Source: Streptococcus pantholopis
GTDB lineage: Bacteria > Bacillota > Bacilli > Lactobacillales > Streptococcaceae
Length of the DNA stretch: 64,000 nucleotides
Direction of reading: 5' to 3'
NCBI RefSeq assembly: GCF_001642085.1
Contig: NZ_CP014699.1
Location: 62,001-126,000, forward strand
The first letter of the stretch is position 1. The number at the start of each line of letters is the position of its first letter. Positions 8,534 to 17,977 of the stretch are shown here, in pieces. A model generated the notes under the pieces. The model worked only from the letters and a program-made list of their open reading frames with translations, did no database searches and was not told the origin of the DNA. Both the position numbers and the translations under genes were made by a program.

Positions 8534-9919
8534 TTGATTAAAGAGGAGGAAGAACCTATCGCTAAAAAAAGAACGACCTTTGTCTGTCAAGAATGCGGCT
8601 ACAATTCTCCCAAATATCTGGGGCGCTGTCCCAACTGTTCGGCTTGGTCCTCTTTTGTAGAGGAGGTTGAGACTGCTGAAGTCAAAAATGCGCGTGTCAG
8701 CTTGACAGGCGAGAAAACAAAACCGGTTAAGCTGACCGATATTGCTGCGATTAAGGTCAACCGTATCCAGACTGGGCTGGGAGAATTCAACCGTGTCTTG
8801 GGCGGAGGTGTTGTACCCGGAAGCCTGGTTCTTATCGGAGGGGATCCCGGTATCGGCAAATCGACCTTGCTTTTGCAGGTTTCAACCCAACTGGCTCATA
8901 AAGGAACTGTTCTCTACGTTTCAGGGGAAGAGTCAGCCGAGCAGATAAAGTTGCGGAGTGAACGTTTGGGAGATATTGACAATGCCTTTTACCTTTATGC
9001 CGAAACCAACATGCAGCTGATTCGGACGGAAATTGAAAAACTTCAGCCGGATTTCTTGATCATTGACTCTATTCAAACCATTATGAGTCCTGAAATTTCA
9101 AGTGTCCAAGGATCTGTCAGTCAAGTGCGGGAAGTAACAGCTGAGCTCATGCAGCTGGCTAAAACGAATAACATGGCAGTTTTTATTGTCGGTCATGTAA
9201 CCAAGGAAGGAACCATAGCCGGCCCGCGTATGCTGGAACATATGGTTGACACTGTCTTGTATTTTGAAGGGGAACGTCATCATACTTTTCGTATCCTGCG
9301 GGCGGTTAAAAACCGTTTTGGCTCAACCAATGAAATCGGTATTTTTGAAATGCGGGCTTCTGGTCTGGCAGAAATTCTCAATCCCAGTCAGGTCTTTTTA
9401 GAAGAACGTTTGGATGGGGCTACCGGTTCTGCTATTGTGGTGACTATAGAAGGAAGCCGGCCTATCCTTGCAGAGCTGCAGGCCTTGGTTACACCCAGTG
9501 TTTTCGGCAATGCTAAGCGGACAACGACTGGCCTTGACTTCAACCGTGTCAGTCTGATTATGGCAGTTTTAGAGAAACGCTGCGGCCTCCTGCTCCAAAA
9601 TCAGGATGCCTACCTAAAATCAGCCGGAGGTGTAAGATTAGATGAACCAGCCATTGATTTAGCCGTAGCGGTAGCGTTGGCTTCAAGCTATAAGGAAGAG
9701 CCGACAGATCCCAAAACCGCTTTTATTGGCGAGATTGGTCTGACCGGTGAAATCCGCCGGGTTAACCGTATTGAACAGCGGATAAAAGAGGCCGCCAAGC
9801 TCGGCTTCACCAAAGTCTATGTGCCTAAGAACTCTCTGCAGGGTGTCGAAATACCTGAGACTATTCAGGTCATCGCTGTCAGAACAGTCAGTGAAGTTCT
9901 TAAAAAAGTGTTTGGCTGA
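8534..9919 (+). CDS. radA: DNA repair protein RadA
   Basis: Up to 461 aa. Order of domains: zinc finger (VCQECGY...CPNCS), RecA-like ATPase with Walker [11 protein letters not shown], the RadA-specific KNRFG motif, and a C-terminal Lon-protease-like domain. It is a helicase-like factor for branch migration in recombination and, in streptococci, transformation. Start problem: the coordinates use TTG 8534, but the strong ribosome binding site AGAGGAGGAA (8542-8551) lies after that TTG and points to ATC at 8558, giving [10 protein letters not shown], which aligns with the usual streptococcal RadA N-terminus. The true start is probably 8558 with a non-standard ATC codon. Confidence 0.95.
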   Translation: MIKEEEEPIAKKRTTFVCQECGYNSPKYLGRCPNCSAWSSFVEEVETAEVKNARVSLTGEKTKPVKLTDIAAIKVNRIQTGLGEFNRVLGGGVVPGSLVLIGGDPGIGKSTLLLQVSTQLAHKGTVLYVSGEESAEQIKLRSERLGDIDNAFYLYAETNMQLIRTEIEKLQPDFLIIDSIQTIMSPEISSVQGSVSQVREVTAELMQLAKTNNMAVFIVGHVTKEGTIAGPRMLEHMVDTVLYFEGERHHTFRILRAVKNRFGSTNEIGIFEMRASGLAEILNPSQVFLEERLDGATGSAIVVTIEGSRPILAELQALVTPSVFGNAKRTTTGLDFNRVSLIMAVLEKRCGLLLQNQDAYLKSAGGVRLDEPAIDLAVAVALASSYKEEPTDPKTAFIGEIGLTGEIRRVNRIEQRIKEAAKLGFTKVYVPKNSLQGVEIPETIQVIAVRTVSEVLKKVFG

Positions 9920-10108
9920 TGGAGAAAGTACTGCCTTTCTGCCTAAAAGCCCTCAAAAAGTTTTTGAGCTGCTGATAAAACGACATTAGACAGGCAGGGA
10001 ATGCAGCCTGTAAAGCGGTTCCCGGCAAGCCTGCTTAAACCACAAAAGATTTACTTTGCAGCCCGGTCGGTTAAAATTTCCGGCCGGCTGCTGATAGGGA
10101 GGACGACA

Positions 10109-10606
10109 GTGTCTTATTTTGACAACTTTTTAAAAACTAACCAAGCTTATGCTGACCTGCATGGGACAGCCCACTTACCGATGAAACCAAAAACCAAGGT
10201 TGCGATTGTCACCTGTATGGATGCCCGTCTTCACGTTGCCCAGGCCTTGGGACTAGCACTGGGAGATGCTCATATTTTACGGAATGCCGGCGGACGGGTG
10301 ACCGAAGATGTGATTCGCTCCTTGGTTATTTCTCAGCAGCAACTGGGGACAGAAGAGATTGTGGTGCTGCATCATACTGACTGCGGTGCACAAACTTTTA
10401 CCAATACTGCTTTTGCCCAGCAGCTGCAGCGGGATTTGGGAGTAGATGCTGGTGATTGGGACTTTTTGCCTTTTAGCGATGTCGCTGACAGTGTGCGGGA
10501 AGATATGACCCTGCTGCGTCAGTCGCCCTTGATTCCGGCTGATATTACTATTTCCGGAGCGATTTATGATGTAGATACCGGCCGTATGACAGAGGTTAAG
10601 GTTTGA
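10109..10606 (+). CDS. beta-class carbonic anhydrase
   Basis: 165 aa from GTG 10109, chosen because GGGAGG lies seven bases upstream and the product then starts like the family (SYFDNFLKTNQAYADLHG). An open frame runs further upstream but has no site. Zinc ligands and the catalytic dyad are visible: Cys36 with Asp38 and Arg40 in CMDAR, His88 and Cys92 in HHTDCG. It interconverts CO2 and bicarbonate, which supports carboxylation reactions and growth in ambient air. Like other short bacterial beta-type enzymes it lacks extensions. Follows radA as in several streptococci. Confidence 0.93.
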   Translation: MSYFDNFLKTNQAYADLHGTAHLPMKPKTKVAIVTCMDARLHVAQALGLALGDAHILRNAGGRVTEDVIRSLVISQQQLGTEEIVVLHHTDCGAQTFTNTAFAQQLQRDLGVDAGDWDFLPFSDVADSVREDMTLLRQSPLIPADITISGAIYDVDTGRMTEVKV

Positions 10607-10651
10607 TATAGCAGCGCTAGATAAAAAAATACCAGCCATGCCCTGTGATAC

Positions 10652-10680
10652 TTGACAGATACCGAAAGACCTGTTATCAT
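10652..10680 (+). promoter_or_regulatory. sigma-A promoter of the AIM24 gene
   Basis: TTGACA (10652-10657), 17-bp spacer, TATCAT (10675-10680). ATG 10722 follows with AGGAGG between. Confidence 0.8.
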
Positions 10681-10721
10681 CTGTATTAAAATAATAATAC
10701 AAAAAGCACAGGAGGCGAATA

Positions 10722-11474
10722 ATGGCAGATAATCGGATGAAATTTACTATTGACAGCAACATGCAGTTTCCCTTGGTTGAAATTGCTTTGGAAGCGGGAG
10801 AGACAGCTTATATTCAGCGCGGCAGCATGGTTTACCATACGCCCAGCGTCACTCTCAATACAAGGCTCAATGCCCGTGGTTCTGGGCTGGGAAAACTGGT
10901 GGGAGCAATTGGCCGTTCAATGACTTCCGGGGAGTCTGCTTTTATTACCCAAGCAGTCTCAAATGCTGATGATGGCAAACTGGCTTTAGCCCCGTCTGTT
11001 CCCGGCCAGGTTATTGCGCTTGAACTGGGAAGCAGGCAGTATCGCCTGAATGATGGCGCCTTCTTAGCTTTGGATGGTTCTGCTCAGTACAAGATGGAAC
11101 GACAGTCAGTCGGACGTGCCTTTTTCGGAGGACAGGGCGGTCTTTTTGTCATGACAACTGAAGGAGAAGGGACGCTTTTAGCTAATGCCTTTGGCTCGAT
11201 TAAAAAAATAGAACTTCAAGGAGAAGAGCTTACTATTGACAATGCTCATGTTGTAGCCTGGAGCCGTGAATTGCAGTATGATATTCACTTAGAAAACGGT
11301 TTTCTGCAGTCTATCGGAACCGGTGAAGGGATTGTCAACACCTTCCGCGGGACAGGTGAAATTTATGTACAAAGTTTAAATATCGAAACCTTTGCTAACG
11401 TTATCGGCAGTCATATTATTACCGGCGGCGGTGATGGCGGAGGGAAATCATCGCTTTTGGACAGCTTCTTGTAA
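10722..11474 (+). CDS. AIM24/TIGR00266 family protein
   Basis: 250 aa, a beta-rich tryptophan RNA-binding-attenuator-like fold family named for yeast mitochondrial AIM24. The N-terminal half has QFPLVEIALEAGETAYIQRGSMVYHTPSVTL; the Gly-rich middle (FFGGQGGLFVMTTEGEGTLLANAFG) and the C-terminal GSHIITGGGDGGGKSS are typical. It has no signal peptide or membrane helix. The biochemical role in bacteria is unknown. AGGAGG lies nine bases before the ATG and a near-consensus promoter is just upstream, so it is probably transcribed alone and well. Confidence 0.9.
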   Translation: MADNRMKFTIDSNMQFPLVEIALEAGETAYIQRGSMVYHTPSVTLNTRLNARGSGLGKLVGAIGRSMTSGESAFITQAVSNADDGKLALAPSVPGQVIALELGSRQYRLNDGAFLALDGSAQYKMERQSVGRAFFGGQGGLFVMTTEGEGTLLANAFGSIKKIELQGEELTIDNAHVVAWSRELQYDIHLENGFLQSIGTGEGIVNTFRGTGEIYVQSLNIETFANVIGSHIITGGGDGGGKSSLLDSFL

Positions 11475-11651
11475 TAAGCTGCAGGATAAAATACCCAGCG
11501 ACGAACGAGGTGTTAATCGTGGTGTCAAAGATATTGATTTTCCTCGCTCTTTTAATTTTTGGCTGGGACAGACTTCGACGGCTCAGCTGTAAAACAACTG
11601 TTTGAAAGGGCTCCCTCTTTTCTGAGTTATTAGAGCATATGCAATCCCAAT

Positions 11652-11690
11652 AAAACAAAGCTGAGACAATTTCTCAGCTTTGTTTTATTT
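11652..11690. terminator. bidirectional terminator between AIM24 and Lrp genes
   Basis: Fourteen-bp perfect stem, left arm 11652-11665 (AAAACAAAGCTGAG) and right arm 11673-11686, loop of seven. A and T runs on both sides make it usable by both convergent genes. The rest of 11475-11766 shows no gene. Confidence 0.9.
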
Positions 11691-11766
11691 GTGTAAACAG
11701 TGTTATCAGCAGTCGGATTTACAAAAAAATCAGCTGCTGAGGCAATTTTCTACAGCAGCAATTCCT

Positions 11767-12159
11767 TTATTTTATCTGCTGCAGGATATTTTCGACATTA
11801 TAACGCCCCCAATATGTCAATCGTTCTAAAAAAGCTTTTAAGTCAGCTTCATTAAAGTGGGCTTTTATTAAATAGCAGGCGTGTCCGGAAACTTTATAGA
11901 ATTCATCAATTTCTTCATAAGCTGTAGCAAAATGTTCGAATCGGCTGAACTGATTGCTGTCCATATAAACCATAATATATTGCTGGAAGGAATAAGAAAT
12001 AGCGGTCGTAAAATGTATGATCGTCCCATTTTCCTGAAGTTTACTGATACGATTGCCGACTGCCTGACCGGTTAGATGGACGAGCTGTCCGATTTCTTTG
12101 TTTGTTAAACGTCCGTTTGTTTTTAACAGACTGAGAATCTCTTTATCAATATTATCCAT
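11767..12159 (-). CDS. Lrp/AsnC family transcriptional regulator
   Basis: 130 aa. Residues 1-60 form the AsnC-type winged helix-turn-helix (DNIDKEILSLLKTNGRLTNKEIGQLVHLTGQAVGNRISKLQENG); the rest resembles a RAM-type ligand domain but is slightly short and divergent. The gene is divergent from the isochorismatase-family gene with about 150 bp between, the usual layout of a local regulator and its target, so it probably controls that hydrolase and itself. The effector is not evident. The minus-strand purine-rich site GTGAAAGGATAG precedes the ATG. Confidence 0.88.
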   Translation of the reverse strand: MDNIDKEILSLLKTNGRLTNKEIGQLVHLTGQAVGNRISKLQENGTIIHFTTAISYSFQQYIMVYMDSNQFSRFEHFATAYEEIDEFYKVSGHACYLIKAHFNEADLKAFLERLTYWGRYNVENILQQIK

Positions 12160-12312
12160 TTATCTATCCTTTCACGGTGAAATGAAAAGAACTGATTGTT
12201 TTTCATCAAGTGATGGCTATTAATTTACAAAAGTTCTATACTTACATCATATCATATAAAAAGGTATTGGACACAATCAGGCAACTTTGACATTTAGAAG
12301 GGAGCAAGTATT

Positions 12313-12885
12313 ATGACAAAGCAGGCGTTATTAATTATTGATGTTCAAAAGGATTATTTTCATCTTGGGAAATGTGAATTGGTTGGACCTGAAGAGGCTT
12401 TGATTCAGATCAATAGGCTAGAGATCTTATTTTTAAAAAGAAATTTGCCAATTCTCTATATTCAGCATATTAAAAAGAATGAAGATGCTGATTTTTTTGC
12501 TGAAAACAGTGAAGGTGCTGAACTGCATCCGAGTTTAAATCTGCAAAAAGAGGCTCTTGTTATTACCAAGCATTTCCCAAATAGCTTTCTGGAGACTGGA
12601 TTAGATGACAAATTACAAGCTTTGGAAGTCGGTCAGCTGGTTATAGCTGGCATGATGACCCATATGTGTGTTGATTCAACGGTTAGAGCAGCTAAAGAAA
12701 AGGGTTACCAGCCTATAGTAATCAGTGATGCGACAGCAACTAAAGCCCTCTGCTATAAAGGTCAAAAAATAGAAGCATCTGATGTTCAGATGAGTTTTCT
12801 GGCTGCTTTACAAACTTTTGCAGTCATAGACACTGCAGCAGATTTTATCAGACGCAGTGAAGCGGAAAACAGCGGAGCGCTTTAG
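12313..12885 (+). CDS. isochorismatase-family cysteine hydrolase
   Basis: 190 aa. The catalytic triad of the family is present: Asp10 (IIDVQKDYF), Lys86 (ITKHFPNSF) and Cys119 (MTHMCVDST, with the cis-peptide-type MTH before it). Members hydrolyse amides or vinyl ethers, for example nicotinamide, N-carbamoyl compounds or isochorismate; the specific substrate here is unclear, and a nicotinamidase-type zinc site is not obvious. GGGAGCAAG precedes ATG 12313. Divergent from an Lrp/AsnC regulator that probably controls it. Confidence 0.88.
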   Translation: MTKQALLIIDVQKDYFHLGKCELVGPEEALIQINRLEILFLKRNLPILYIQHIKKNEDADFFAENSEGAELHPSLNLQKEALVITKHFPNSFLETGLDDKLQALEVGQLVIAGMMTHMCVDSTVRAAKEKGYQPIVISDATATKALCYKGQKIEASDVQMSFLAALQTFAVIDTAADFIRRSEAENSGAL

Positions 12886-12917
12886 ACTTTTTCTGCTCTT
12901 TTCTCAGAGCTATCTCC

Positions 12918-12945
12918 TTGTTATGTGTTTAATTTGTGCTATAAT
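12918..12945 (+). promoter_or_regulatory. promoter of gltX
   Basis: TTGTTA (12918-12923), 16-bp spacer, extended -10 TGCTATAAT (hexamer 12940-12945), 32 bp before the gltX start. Confidence 0.7.
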
Positions 12946-12977
12946 AAAAACGATTGAAAAAAGGACAGGAGAGAAAC

Positions 12978-14444
12978 ATGGCTCAGAAAATAAGGGTGCG
13001 CTACGCACCAAGCCCTACCGGATTACTGCATATCGGCAATGCGCGGACAGCGCTCTTTAACTACCTTTATGCCCGTCATTACGGCGGAGACTTCATTATC
13101 AGAATTGAAGATACTGACCGTAAACGTCATGTGGAAGACGGAGAACGCTCACAGCTGGAGAATCTTCGCTGGCTGGGAATCGACTGGGACGAAAGTCCGG
13201 CAGAACCAGGTGCTTACGGCCCCTACCGGCAGTCAGAACGTCTGGAGATTTACCAAGGCTACATTAAGGAGCTGCTGGCAAAGGGCTTAGCTTACGAATC
13301 ATATGTCACTGAAGAAGAGCTGGCTGCAGAGCGCGAACGTCAGGAAGCAGCCGGCGAAACACCGCGCTATGTTAATGAATATCTGGGTATGTCTGATGAA
13401 GAAAAGGCTGCCTATATCGCAGAGCGCAAAGCTGCCGGTATTCTGCCGACTGTTCGCTTAGCTGTCAATGAGACTGGTGTTTATAAGTGGAATGACATGG
13501 TCAAGGGAGAAATTGAGTTTACAGGAGCCAACATCGGCGGAGACTGGGTCATTCAAAAGAAAGACGGGTACCCAACTTACAATTTTGCAGTTGTTGTTGA
13601 TGATCATCTTATGGAGATTTCGCATGTCATCCGCGGGGACGATCATATCGCTAATACTCCTAAACAACTGATGGTTTATGAAGCCTTGGGCTGGCAGGCG
13701 CCGAATTTTGGGCATATGACTTTGATTATTAATGCTGAAACCGGCAAGAAGCTCTCTAAACGTGATACCAACACCCTGCAGTTTATCGAAGATTACCGTA
13801 AAAAAGGGTATTTACCGGAAGCGATCTTTAATTTTATCGCTCTGTTGGGCTGGAATCCGGGTGGTGAAAATGAAATTTTCTCCCGTCAGGAATTGATTGA
13901 CCTTTTTGATGAAAAGCGTCTCAGTAAATCTCCAGCTGCTTTTGACCAAAAAAAGTTGGATTGGCTGAGCAATGAATACCTCAAAAATGCGGACTTTGAT
14001 AGAGTATTTGGCCTGTGCAGACCTTTTCTTGAATCAGCCGGCCGCCTGACAGACAAGGCCGAAAAATTAGTGGCTCTTTATCAGCCGCAGCTGAAGTCAG
14101 CTGATGAAATCCTGCCTTTAACAGACTTATTTTTCACCGATTTTCCGGAGTTAACTGACACAGAACGTGAATTTATGTCCGGAGAAACAGTACCGACAGT
14201 CCTGAAAGCCTTCAAGTCGAAATTGGAGGCCATGAGTGATGAGGACTTTACTACAGAAAATATCTTTCCGCAAATTAAAGCGGTTCAAAAAGAAACGGGC
14301 ATCAAAGGGAAAAATCTTTTTATGCCGATTCGTATTGCTGTTTCAGGAGAAATGCACGGACCGGAACTGCCGGATACCATTTTCCTGCTGGGCCGGGACA
14401 AGGCTATCAATCATATTGAGAAAATGCTGGAAACCTTATCGTAA
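12978..14444 (+). CDS. gltX: glutamyl-tRNA synthetase
   Basis: 488 aa from ATG 12978, behind GGACAGGAGAG; an in-frame TTG at 12954 lies before that site and is not used. Class I synthetase: HIGH-type HIGN at 18-21 ([14 protein letters not shown]) and KMSKS-type KLSKR at 258-262. It charges tRNA-Glu and, in Gram-positives lacking GlnRS, also mischarges tRNA-Gln for later amidation. Catalytic domain 1-320, anticodon-binding alpha-helical domain to the end. Own promoter and terminator, so monocistronic. Confidence 0.97.
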   Translation: MAQKIRVRYAPSPTGLLHIGNARTALFNYLYARHYGGDFIIRIEDTDRKRHVEDGERSQLENLRWLGIDWDESPAEPGAYGPYRQSERLEIYQGYIKELLAKGLAYESYVTEEELAAERERQEAAGETPRYVNEYLGMSDEEKAAYIAERKAAGILPTVRLAVNETGVYKWNDMVKGEIEFTGANIGGDWVIQKKDGYPTYNFAVVVDDHLMEISHVIRGDDHIANTPKQLMVYEALGWQAPNFGHMTLIINAETGKKLSKRDTNTLQFIEDYRKKGYLPEAIFNFIALLGWNPGGENEIFSRQELIDLFDEKRLSKSPAAFDQKKLDWLSNEYLKNADFDRVFGLCRPFLESAGRLTDKAEKLVALYQPQLKSADEILPLTDLFFTDFPELTDTEREFMSGETVPTVLKAFKSKLEAMSDEDFTTENIFPQIKAVQKETGIKGKNLFMPIRIAVSGEMHGPELPDTIFLLGRDKAINHIEKMLETLS

Positions 14445-14449
14445 ATATC

Positions 14450-14475
14450 AAAAGCCGGGAGCCTCCGGCTTTTTT
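14450..14475 (+). terminator. terminator after gltX
   Basis: Nine-bp stem AAAAGCCGG/CCGGCTTTT with a six-base loop and a T-run. Confidence 0.85.
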
Positions 14476-14562
14476 GCATGGTCTTCAGACATCAGCACCT
14501 GCTGACTTCCGCAGGACAGTCAGAAATCAAGCCTCAATTCTGGCAGACTTGTCGATTTTTTG

Positions 14563-14577
14563 GAATAAAAATACATT
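14563..14577 (+). promoter_or_regulatory. upstream ARG-box-like operator of argG
   Basis: GAATAAAAATACATT, one base different from the second site at 14613-14627 and close to ArgR/AhrC operators of Gram-positives (TGAATAWWWATTCA type). It lies 27 bp before the -35 box. Confidence 0.65.
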
Positions 14578-14603
14578 TTTTTAAAAAATATACATAAAAA
14601 GGG

Positions 14604-14632
14604 TTGACAAAAGAATAAATATACATTATCAT
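14604..14632 (+). promoter_or_regulatory. argG promoter overlapped by an ARG-box-like site
   Basis: TTGACA (14604-14609), exactly 17 bp, TATCAT (14627-14632). The spacer holds GAATAAATATACATT (14613-14627), a second ARG-box-like sequence placed so that a bound ArgR-type regulator would block RNA polymerase. Confidence 0.8.
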
Positions 14633-14670
14633 GGACACATAGCTAATAAATATAAGAAAAGAGATACAAT

Positions 14671-15888
14671 ATGTCTAAAGAAAAAGTCATTTTAGCCTAT
14701 TCCGGCGGTCTAGATACATCAGTTGCCATCACTTGGCTTAAAAAAGACTATGATGTGATTGCTGTTTGCATGGATGTCGGTGAAGGCAAAGATCTTGATT
14801 TTATTCATGATAAAGCCCTGAAAGTCGGAGCTGTTGAATCTTATGTCCTCGATGTTAAGGATGAATTTGCCCAAGACTATGTTCTTCCTGCTCTTTGGGC
14901 TCACGCCTATTATGAGCAGAAATACCCCTTGGTTTCAGCGCTCAGCCGTCCGATTATTGCTAAGAAGCTGGTAGAAATTGCCCATAAAACAAATGCTGGG
15001 ACGATTGCTCACGGCTGTACCGGCAAGGGAAATGATCAGGTTCGGTTTGAGGTCGCTATCGCTGCGCTTGATCCGAATCTCAAAGTTATCGCACCGGTTC
15101 GTGAGTGGAAGTGGTCGCGTGAGGAAGAAATTGAATATGCTAAAGCCCACGGGGTTCCGGTTCCGGCGGATTTGGACAATCCTTATTCGGTTGACCAGAA
15201 TTTATGGGGACGTGCCAATGAATGTGGTATTCTTGAAAATCCATGGAACGAGGCGCCGGAAGATGCCTTTGGTATTACAAGCGCTGTAGAAGATGCTCCG
15301 GACAAGGCGGATTATATTGAAATCGAGTTTCAAAAAGGGACCCCTGTTGCTCTTAACGGGCAGAAAATGAAGCTGGCTGATTTAATTCAAAAATTAAATG
15401 AGCTCGCCGGAAAACACGGAATAGGACGGATTGACCATGTTGAGAACCGTCTGGTTGGTATTAAATCAAGAGAGATTTATGAATGCCCAGGTGCAGTAAC
15501 ACTGTTAGCCGCTCATAAAGAGATTGAAGATTTGACTTTGGTTCGGGAAGTCGCTCATTTTAAGCCTATTCTTGAGAATGAGCTGGCTAATCTGATTTAC
15601 AATGCGCTCTGGTTCAGCCCAGCCACCGATGCGATTTTGGCCTATATTAAAGAGAGCCAAAAAAACGTTAACGGTACAGCTAAAGTTAAACTTTATAAAG
15701 GCAGCGCAAAAGTGGTTGCCCGCAAGTCTCCTAACTCCCTTTATGATGAGAACCTGGCTACTTATACTAGCGCTGATACCTTTGACCAAGACAGTGCTGT
15801 CGGGTTCATCAAACTTTGGGGGCTGCCGACAAAAGTCAACGCTCAAGTACAGGAGCAGGCTCAAAACAATACACCTGAGAATGACTAA
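14671..15888 (+). CDS. argG: argininosuccinate synthase
   Basis: 405 aa, normal family length. The N-terminal ATP pyrophosphatase motif AYSGGLDTS is at 9-17; [13 protein letters not shown] and the citrulline/aspartate-binding region follow. It joins citrulline and aspartate with ATP to give argininosuccinate, the penultimate step of arginine synthesis. argH, the last step, follows on the same strand but 618 bp away, with repeats and a hairpin between. The promoter carries two ARG-box-like sites, so repression by arginine is likely. The 16 C-terminal residues ([13 protein letters not shown]) are extra and acidic. Confidence 0.97.
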   Translation: MSKEKVILAYSGGLDTSVAITWLKKDYDVIAVCMDVGEGKDLDFIHDKALKVGAVESYVLDVKDEFAQDYVLPALWAHAYYEQKYPLVSALSRPIIAKKLVEIAHKTNAGTIAHGCTGKGNDQVRFEVAIAALDPNLKVIAPVREWKWSREEEIEYAKAHGVPVPADLDNPYSVDQNLWGRANECGILENPWNEAPEDAFGITSAVEDAPDKADYIEIEFQKGTPVALNGQKMKLADLIQKLNELAGKHGIGRIDHVENRLVGIKSREIYECPGAVTLLAAHKEIEDLTLVREVAHFKPILENELANLIYNALWFSPATDAILAYIKESQKNVNGTAKVKLYKGSAKVVARKSPNSLYDENLATYTSADTFDQDSAVGFIKLWGLPTKVNAQVQEQAQNNTPEND

Positions 15889-16058
15889 AGAAAAGTGCCG
15901 GAATATTTCAGATAAAAGTGTCCTGTGAGGCGCATCTGAACCCCTCTTTTCTTATATAGCAGACTTTCTCGTCAATGTGCTCAGTGAGCCACAACGAGCT
16001 TAAATAAAGCCGGCCTGAGAGCCGACCTTTAAGAATAGTGTCCGGTGAGACAAAGCAA

Positions 16059-16088
16059 GGGTCGGGAGTACCATCTCCCGCCCCGTTT
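16059..16088 (+). terminator. GC-rich hairpin downstream of argG
   Basis: GGGTCGGGAG (16059-16068) pairs with CTCCCGCCCC (16075-16084) around TACCAT with one mismatch, followed by GTTTTC. The T-run is short, so it may be a weak terminator or attenuator between argG and argH. Confidence 0.5.
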
Positions 16089-16092
16089 TCAT

Positions 16093-16392
16093 AAGAAACA
16101 AAGCCCCTTAAAAGAGCAAAGCAAAAAGGCGGTAAGCCAGAAATCTCTGATTTCGTCTGCGCCCCCCTGCCAGAACGACTAGAAAGGTGCGGTCGACTGT
16201 TAAGGCGACAAAGCTTCCAGACGTTAACGGCTGGCGGTAAGCCAGAAATCTCTGATTTCGTCTGCGCCCCCCTGCCAGAACGACTAGAAAGGTGCGGTCG
16301 ACTGTTAAGGCGACAAAGCTTCCAGACGTTAACGGCTGGCGGTAAGCCAGAAATCTCTGATTTCGTCTGCGCCCCTCTGTCAGGACGACTAG
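16093..16392 (-). repeat. dispersed repeat copy 1, long form without left arm
   Basis: Minus orientation. The right arm is at 16093-16127 (minus strand GGGGCTTTGTTTCTT, close to GGGCTTTGTATCTT). It is followed by two and a half tandem internal modules and no left arm. It lies downstream of argG, not directly before a ribosome binding site. Confidence 0.85.
16128..16392. repeat. 105-bp tandem repeat (internal module of the dispersed repeat)
   Basis: Units at 16128-16232 and 16233-16337 are nearly identical; a third, partial unit runs to about 16392. Each starts GGCGGTAAGCCAG and contains the hairpin GAAATC-TCT-GATTTC. The period is exactly 105 bp, the same as between two modules at 22977 and 23082. 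Confidence 0.95.
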
Positions 16393-16506
16393 CAGAGTGT
16401 TGCCGTTTTGAACTATTAGTTTAACTGAAATCAAAACAAGAAAAAGAGACAAAGGGAAACCTGCTGCGGTTCAGGTTTACTTTTTCTTATAAATAGAGGA
16501 ATCATC

Positions 16507-17892
16507 ATGACAAAAAAAGAAAAACTTTGGGGCGGCCGTTTTGAAGCCAGCCTTGAGGACTGGGTGGAGGCATTTGGAGCGTCAATCAGTTTTGACCAAA
16601 AAATGGCTAAATACGATATTCAGGGATCGCTCGCTCACGTCACTATGCTGGGTGAGACGGGAATTATTGCAGCAGAAGAAGCTGCTGCTATCAAAGCCGG
16701 CCTTGAAAAACTACTTAAGCAGTATGAAGACGGACAGTTAGTCTTTACTGTGGACAATGAGGATATTCACATGAATATCGAGGCCCTCCTGACAGCTGAG
16801 ATCGGTTCAGTGGCCGGTAAGCTTCACACGGCGCGCTCACGGAATGATCAGGTCGCAACAGATATGCATCTGTATCTGAAAGCGAAATTAAAAGAAGTGC
16901 TGGAAAAATTGGACCATCTGCGCCAAGTACTGCTTGATCTTGCCCAAGAGCATACTTATACCATTATGCCGGGCTATACTCACTTGCAGCATGCTCAGCC
17001 TGTTTCTTTCGGGCACCATCTGCTGGCCTACTATAATATGTTTACAAGGGACAGTGAGCGTTTTGATTTCAATTTTGAACATACGGACCTTTCTCCCTTA
17101 GGAGCGGCTGCTCTTGCTGGGACAACCTTCCCTATTGACCGTGAGCGGACAGCAGATTTGCTCGGTTTAGCTAAGCCTTACAGCAACTCGCTTGATGCAG
17201 TATCGGACCGCGATTTTATTCTAGAATTTCTGGCTAATGCCAGTATTTTGATGATGCATATGAGCCGTTTGTGTGAAGAGCTGATCAGCTGGTGTTCTCA
17301 TGAATTCCATTTTATCAGTTTGTCTGACACTTTTTCAACCGGCTCGTCCATCATGCCGCAGAAAAAAAATCCCGATATGGCGGAATTGATTCGCGGAAAA
17401 TCGGGCCGGGTTTATGGCAATCTGCTCAGCCTGCTGACCGTTATGAAATCTCTTCCTCTGGCTTACAATAAAGATTTACAGGAAGATAAAGAGGGGATGT
17501 TTGATACAGCAGAAACCGTAACAGTTGCTCTGGATATTTTAGCTGGCATGCTTGATACAATGACTGTCCACAAGGAAGAAATGTCTCAGGCAACGGAAAA
17601 AGATTTTTCCAATGCAACTGAGCTTGCCGACTATCTGGCCAGCAAAGGTTTGCCTTTTCGTGAGGCCCACGCTCTTGTCGGCAGGCTGGTTTTAGAGTGT
17701 ACGAAAGGCGGATATTACCTGCAGGATGTTCCTTTGGAACGCTATCAGGAATTATCTGACTTAATTGAAGAGGATATTTACCAAGCTCTCCGCTCCCGCA
17801 CAGCAGTTGAGAGGAGGCAGTCGCTTGGGGGGACAGGCTTTGAGCAGGTTAAAGAGCAGATAAAGCAAGCCAAAGACGATTTAAAATCATAA
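16507..17892 (+). CDS. argH: argininosuccinate lyase
   Basis: 461 aa, normal length for the fumarase/aspartase superfamily. The signature [12 protein letters not shown] is at 279-290, with SRNDQ and the catalytic TXXHXQ-type segment [10 protein letters not shown] earlier. It splits argininosuccinate into arginine and fumarate, the last step of arginine synthesis. Same strand as argG, 618 bp downstream; whether it is co-transcribed is unclear because of the intervening hairpin and repeats. TAGAGG lies 10 bp before the ATG. Confidence 0.97.
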   Translation: MTKKEKLWGGRFEASLEDWVEAFGASISFDQKMAKYDIQGSLAHVTMLGETGIIAAEEAAAIKAGLEKLLKQYEDGQLVFTVDNEDIHMNIEALLTAEIGSVAGKLHTARSRNDQVATDMHLYLKAKLKEVLEKLDHLRQVLLDLAQEHTYTIMPGYTHLQHAQPVSFGHHLLAYYNMFTRDSERFDFNFEHTDLSPLGAAALAGTTFPIDRERTADLLGLAKPYSNSLDAVSDRDFILEFLANASILMMHMSRLCEELISWCSHEFHFISLSDTFSTGSSIMPQKKNPDMAELIRGKSGRVYGNLLSLLTVMKSLPLAYNKDLQEDKEGMFDTAETVTVALDILAGMLDTMTVHKEEMSQATEKDFSNATELADYLASKGLPFREAHALVGRLVLECTKGGYYLQDVPLERYQELSDLIEEDIYQALRSRTAVERRQSLGGTGFEQVKEQIKQAKDDLKS

Positions 17893-17899
17893 GTAAAGA

Positions 17900-17931
17900 A
17901 AGCCAAAATACCAAGGGTTGAGGCTTTTTTC
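17900..17931 (+). terminator. probable terminator after argH
   Basis: AAAGCC pairs with GGCTTT across a 17-nt loop, followed by a T-run. It overlaps the rnpA -35 region. Confidence 0.6.
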
Positions 17932-17947
17932 TATTTTGTGGTATAAT
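17918..17947 (+). promoter_or_regulatory. rnpA promoter
   Basis: TTGAGG (17918-17923), 18-bp spacer, TATAAT (17942-17947), 30 bp before the TTG start. Confidence 0.75.
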
Positions 17948-17977
17948 AGTAATAATTTAGATGTTTGGAGTTATGTT

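Larger units (their letters stand above)
15889..16506. other. argG-argH intergenic region without a gene
   Basis: 618 bp with no credible gene. It holds a GC-rich hairpin (16059-16084) and a minus-strand long copy of the dispersed repeat (16093-16392). The sequence directly before argH is AT-rich and probably holds its promoter, but no clear -35/-10 pair could be fixed. Confidence 0.7.

Noticed and set aside
16108..16452. 114-codon minus-strand open frame with repeated 35-residue units
   Set aside because: It is translation of the 105-bp tandem DNA repeat; 105 is divisible by three, so the frame stays open. No ribosome binding site, and the repeat occurs elsewhere without an open frame.
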